Shown here: positions 6,394 to 8,155 of the stretch, piece after piece
Layout of the letters: every line of letters starts with the position of its first letter
Numbering within the stretch: the stretch's first letter is position 1
Assembly (NCBI GenBank): GCA_947311125.1
Contig: CAMZKI010000134.1
Location: 1-8,155, forward strand
Direction: 5' to 3'
DNA length: 8,155 nucleotides
DNA from: an uncultured Chlorobiota bacterium
Lineage (GTDB): Bacteria > Bacteroidota > Bacteroidia > Bacteroidales > JAADGE01
The notes under the pieces: model-generated
Told to the model about the DNA's origin: nothing
Database searches by the model: none
Seen by the model: only the letters and a program-made list of their open reading frames with translations
Program-made: the position numbers and the translations under genes

Positions 6394-7995
6394 TTAATAA
6401 TTAGACGGAGGATTTTGTGCGTCAACAACTGCTATAGCTGCCATATTAACAATTTCTCTTACGGATGCACCAAGTTGAACAATATGTATAGGTCGTTTTA
6501 TTCCGCAAAGAACCGGACCTATAACCTCTGCACCTCCTATTTCCTGCATCATTTTGTAAGATATGTTTCCGGAACTCAGGTTCGGAAAAATAAGAGTGTT
6601 AACATTTTTTCCTTTTAATTTAGAAAACGGAAAATGTTTATCTCTAAGTTCTGTATTAAGTGCGAAATTTGCCTGCATTTCTCCGTCAACAACAATGTCC
6701 GGGTATTCTTTATGAAGTATTTTTACGGCTTCTCTGACTCTTTCAGGGCTTCCCGTTCTTGAAGAACCGAAATTTGAATATGAAAGCATAGCAACTACAG
6801 GTTTTTCTCCAAGCCATTTTATAGTTCTGGTAACCGTTAATGTTGTTTCTACAATTGTTTTAGTATCAGGTCTTTTATTGACGGTTGTATCGGCAAAAAA
6901 CAGTGGTCTGTTATTTGTGATTACAATATACATTCCGGCTATATGTTCAATATCACTGTTACATCTTATTACCTCCAAAATAGGCCTTACAACATCTTTA
7001 TACTTTGTGGCATATCCTGTTACAAAAGCATCAGCTTCTCCGTTTTCAATCATCATCGCACCGAAATAATTTCTGTTATACATTTTTTCGTTTGCATCTT
7101 TGAATCGTATACCTTTTCTGTATCTTTTTTCATAGAAAAACTGAGCATACCTTTGTCTTCTTTCTCTCTCTTCAATAGTATAGGGGTCTATAATTTCTGC
7201 GCTTTCGAGAAGGTCTTCAAGTTTGTAATCTTCAATAAGGTTTAAAATTTTATCTTTTCTGCCGAGTAATACAGGATTTGCAATTCCTTCATGAATACAA
7301 ATTTCGGCAGCTCTTAGTACATTATAATTTTCGGCATCGGCAAAAATTAATTTTTTCGGATTAATTTTCGCTTGAGTATAAATTTTTCTTATGAGTTTAT
7401 TTCCGCTGCCAGTTCTTTCTTCAAGTTCTTCTTTATATTTTTCATAATCTTTAATAGGTTTCCTTGCTACTCCGGATTCTTCAGCTGCTTTTGCAACAGC
7501 CGGAGATATTCTTGTTATAAGCCTCGGATCTAGTGGTTTAGGTATCAGATAATGTTTTCCGTAGATCAGTCGTTTAGTATTATAGGCATTACTTACTTCT
7601 TCCGGCACATCTTCTTTTGCAAGTTCTGCTAAAGCATATACCGCTGCTTTTTTCATCTCTTCATTAATTGTAGTTGCTCTGACATCTAAAGCTCCTCTGA
7701 AAATAAAAGGAAACCCCAGTACATTATTTACCTGATTAGGATAATCTGAACGACCGGTAGCCATAATGATATCTTCTCTTGCTGCCACAGCCTCTTCGTA
7801 GGTAATTTCAGGGTCAGGATTTGCCATTGCAAAAACGATAGGATTTTTTGCCATTGTTTTAACCATCTCTTTTGTTAAAACTCCTTTTGTTGACAAACCA
7901 AAAAATATATCTGCACCTTTAATAGCTTCTTCAAGTGTATTAATTTTTCTTTTTGTGATATATTTCTTTTTGTATTCATTAATATCTTTTCTGCT
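6394..7995 (-). CDS. maeB: NADP-dependent malic enzyme with phosphotransacetylase-like domain (MaeB type), 5' end missing
   Basis: MaeB-type enzymes oxidatively decarboxylate malate to pyruvate in the cytoplasm, yielding NADPH. Their C-terminal domain resembles phosphate acetyltransferase and is generally regarded as regulatory, not catalytic. The fragment holds 533 residues in frame from 7995. First comes the end of the nucleotide-binding part of the malic domain (TLEEAIKGADIFFGLSTKG, then MANPDPEI near 57-64, GFPFIFRGALDVRAT near 94-108 and RISPAVAKAA near 162-171). From about residue 198 to the end is a PTA-like domain of about 335 residues (KLIFADAENYNVLRAAE; FVTGY; MLSYSNFGSSRTGSPERV; GEMQANFAL). 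Full-length relatives are near 750-765 residues, so roughly the first 200-230 are missing. The TTG at 7896-7894 codes an internal Leu in FFGLSTKG and is not the real start. Homology on this strand stops at 7995, where the sequence folds back; another 29 codons of the same gene are found on the opposite strand. Family call secure; upstream end artificial or rearranged. Confidence 0.93.
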   Translation of the reverse strand, partial: SRKDINEYKKKYITKRKINTLEEAIKGADIFFGLSTKGVLTKEMVKTMAKNPIVFAMANPDPEITYEEAVAAREDIIMATGRSDYPNQVNNVLGFPFIFRGALDVRATTINEEMKKAAVYALAELAKEDVPEEVSNAYNTKRLIYGKHYLIPKPLDPRLITRISPAVAKAAEESGVARKPIKDYEKYKEELEERTGSGNKLIRKIYTQAKINPKKLIFADAENYNVLRAAEICIHEGIANPVLLGRKDKILNLIEDYKLEDLLESAEIIDPYTIEERERRQRYAQFFYEKRYRKGIRFKDANEKMYNRNYFGAMMIENGEADAFVTGYATKYKDVVRPILEVIRCNSDIEHIAGMYIVITNNRPLFFADTTVNKRPDTKTIVETTLTVTRTIKWLGEKPVVAMLSYSNFGSSRTGSPERVREAVKILHKEYPDIVVDGEMQANFALNTELRDKHFPFSKLKGKNVNTLIFPNLSSGNISYKMMQEIGGAEVIGPVLCGIKRPIHIVQLGASVREIVNMAAIAVVDAQNPPSNY

Positions 7996-8155
7996 ATGGC
8001 TTGTACTAATTTGTTAATTTCGTTAGGACTGAAGAAAAAAAATGTTGTAATGTGCGACAGTAAAGGTGTTATTAACGAAAGCAGAAAAGATATTAATGAA
8101 TACAAAAAGAAATATATCACAAAAAGAAAAATTAATACACTTGAAGAAGCTATTA
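7920..8155. repeat. Perfect 76-bp inverted repeat (fold-back) at the right edge of the window
   Basis: 7920-7995 is the exact reverse complement of 8080-8155, with an 84-base spacer (7996-8079). The match ends inward at 7995/8080 and outward exactly where the window stops, so the repeat may be longer. Both arms encode the same malic enzyme segment (SRKDINEYKKKY to TLEEAI), once on each strand, and the spacer encodes the residues just before it. This is what a template switch onto the opposite strand, as in amplification chimeras, would produce. AGC at the junction could belong to either side, as in microhomology joins. Confidence 0.93.
7993..8155 (+). CDS. maeB: Malic enzyme fragment on the opposite strand (fold-back copy, partial at both ends)
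   Basis: The + strand from 7993 reads in one open frame AMACTNLLISLGLKKKN, then VVMCDSKGVINES, RKDINEYKKKY and TLEEAI, to the window edge (54 codons). This is the nucleotide-binding part of a MaeB-type malic enzyme, just before the segment that begins the - strand copy. The first 29 codons, to INE, are unique; the rest duplicates the - strand gene at nucleotide level. Joined as ...VINE + SRKD..., the two give a continuous 562-residue malic enzyme. It should be read as the displaced upstream part of the same gene, not as a second locus. ATG at 7996 codes an internal Met, not a start. Confidence 0.85.

Noticed and set aside
6415..7245. Several + strand open frames opposite the malic enzyme
   Set aside because: They overlap a strongly conserved gene on the other strand and show the Cys/Phe/Ser-rich composition typical of antisense reading in AT-rich DNA.
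7894..7896. TTG as the start of the malic enzyme gene
   Set aside because: It codes an internal Leu within the conserved FFGLSTKG stretch, and the same frame continues upstream with clear family similarity to 7995.
7875..8120. 81-codon open frame on the - strand across the fold-back junction
   Set aside because: It runs antisense to the malic enzyme copy at 7996-8120 and out of frame with the malic enzyme on its own strand; the composition is Phe/Leu/Ile-rich noise created by the junction.
7920..8155. Transposon terminal inverted repeats or a mobile element end
   Set aside because: The arms are ordinary malic enzyme coding sequence, with no transposase, no target duplication and only 84 bases between them.

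Overview
The window looks like AT-rich DNA from a member of the Bacteroidota. The reasons are the low GC content, the absence of Shine-Dalgarno sequences before all starts whose upstream DNA is visible, -7 boxes of the TAnnTTTG type between rlmN and yebC, and a Bacteroidota-style lipoprotein signal. It may be a whole short contig: it opens 3 bases before a start codon inside an operon and closes inside a fold-back structure.

Layout. (1) 4-1936, + strand: the distal end of a periplasmic nitrate reductase (nap) cluster in the order napB, napL (WD40-like), napD. napD is broken by a one-base deletion in an A run. The catalytic subunit napA and the other nap genes would lie left of the window. (2) 1970-3385, + strand: a signal-peptide-bearing outer-membrane beta-barrel of the alginate-export porin type, 33 bases after napD and ending at a bidirectional hairpin terminator. 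(3) 5453-3451, - strand: rlmN (23S rRNA/tRNA m2A methyltransferase), followed with a 4-base TTGA overlap by a NodB-type polysaccharide deacetylase that starts at TTG. (4) 5539-6291, + strand: yebC, divergent from rlmN, with overlapping promoter-like elements between them. (5) 6394-7995, - strand: the C-terminal part of a MaeB-type malic enzyme with its phosphotransacetylase-like domain, convergent with yebC across a second hairpin terminator.

The genes fall into two themes. The left third is respiratory: NapB passes electrons to NapA, NapD is the maturation chaperone for NapA, NapL is an accessory protein, and the porin may serve outer-membrane traffic for the same process (inference from position only). 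The remainder is housekeeping: RNA modification, translation support or regulation, cell-surface carbohydrate editing and malate/pyruvate metabolism.

The strongest structural anomaly is at the right edge. 7920-7995 and 8080-8155 form a perfect 76-base inverted repeat, and both strands there encode the same stretch of the malic enzyme. The simplest explanation is an amplification or assembly chimera at a contig end, not a biological element. I see no CRISPR array, tRNA, rRNA, insertion sequence or clearly new system in this window. The most useful biological points are the epsilonproteobacterial-style nap gene order, the lipoprotein form of NapB, and the frameshifted napD.
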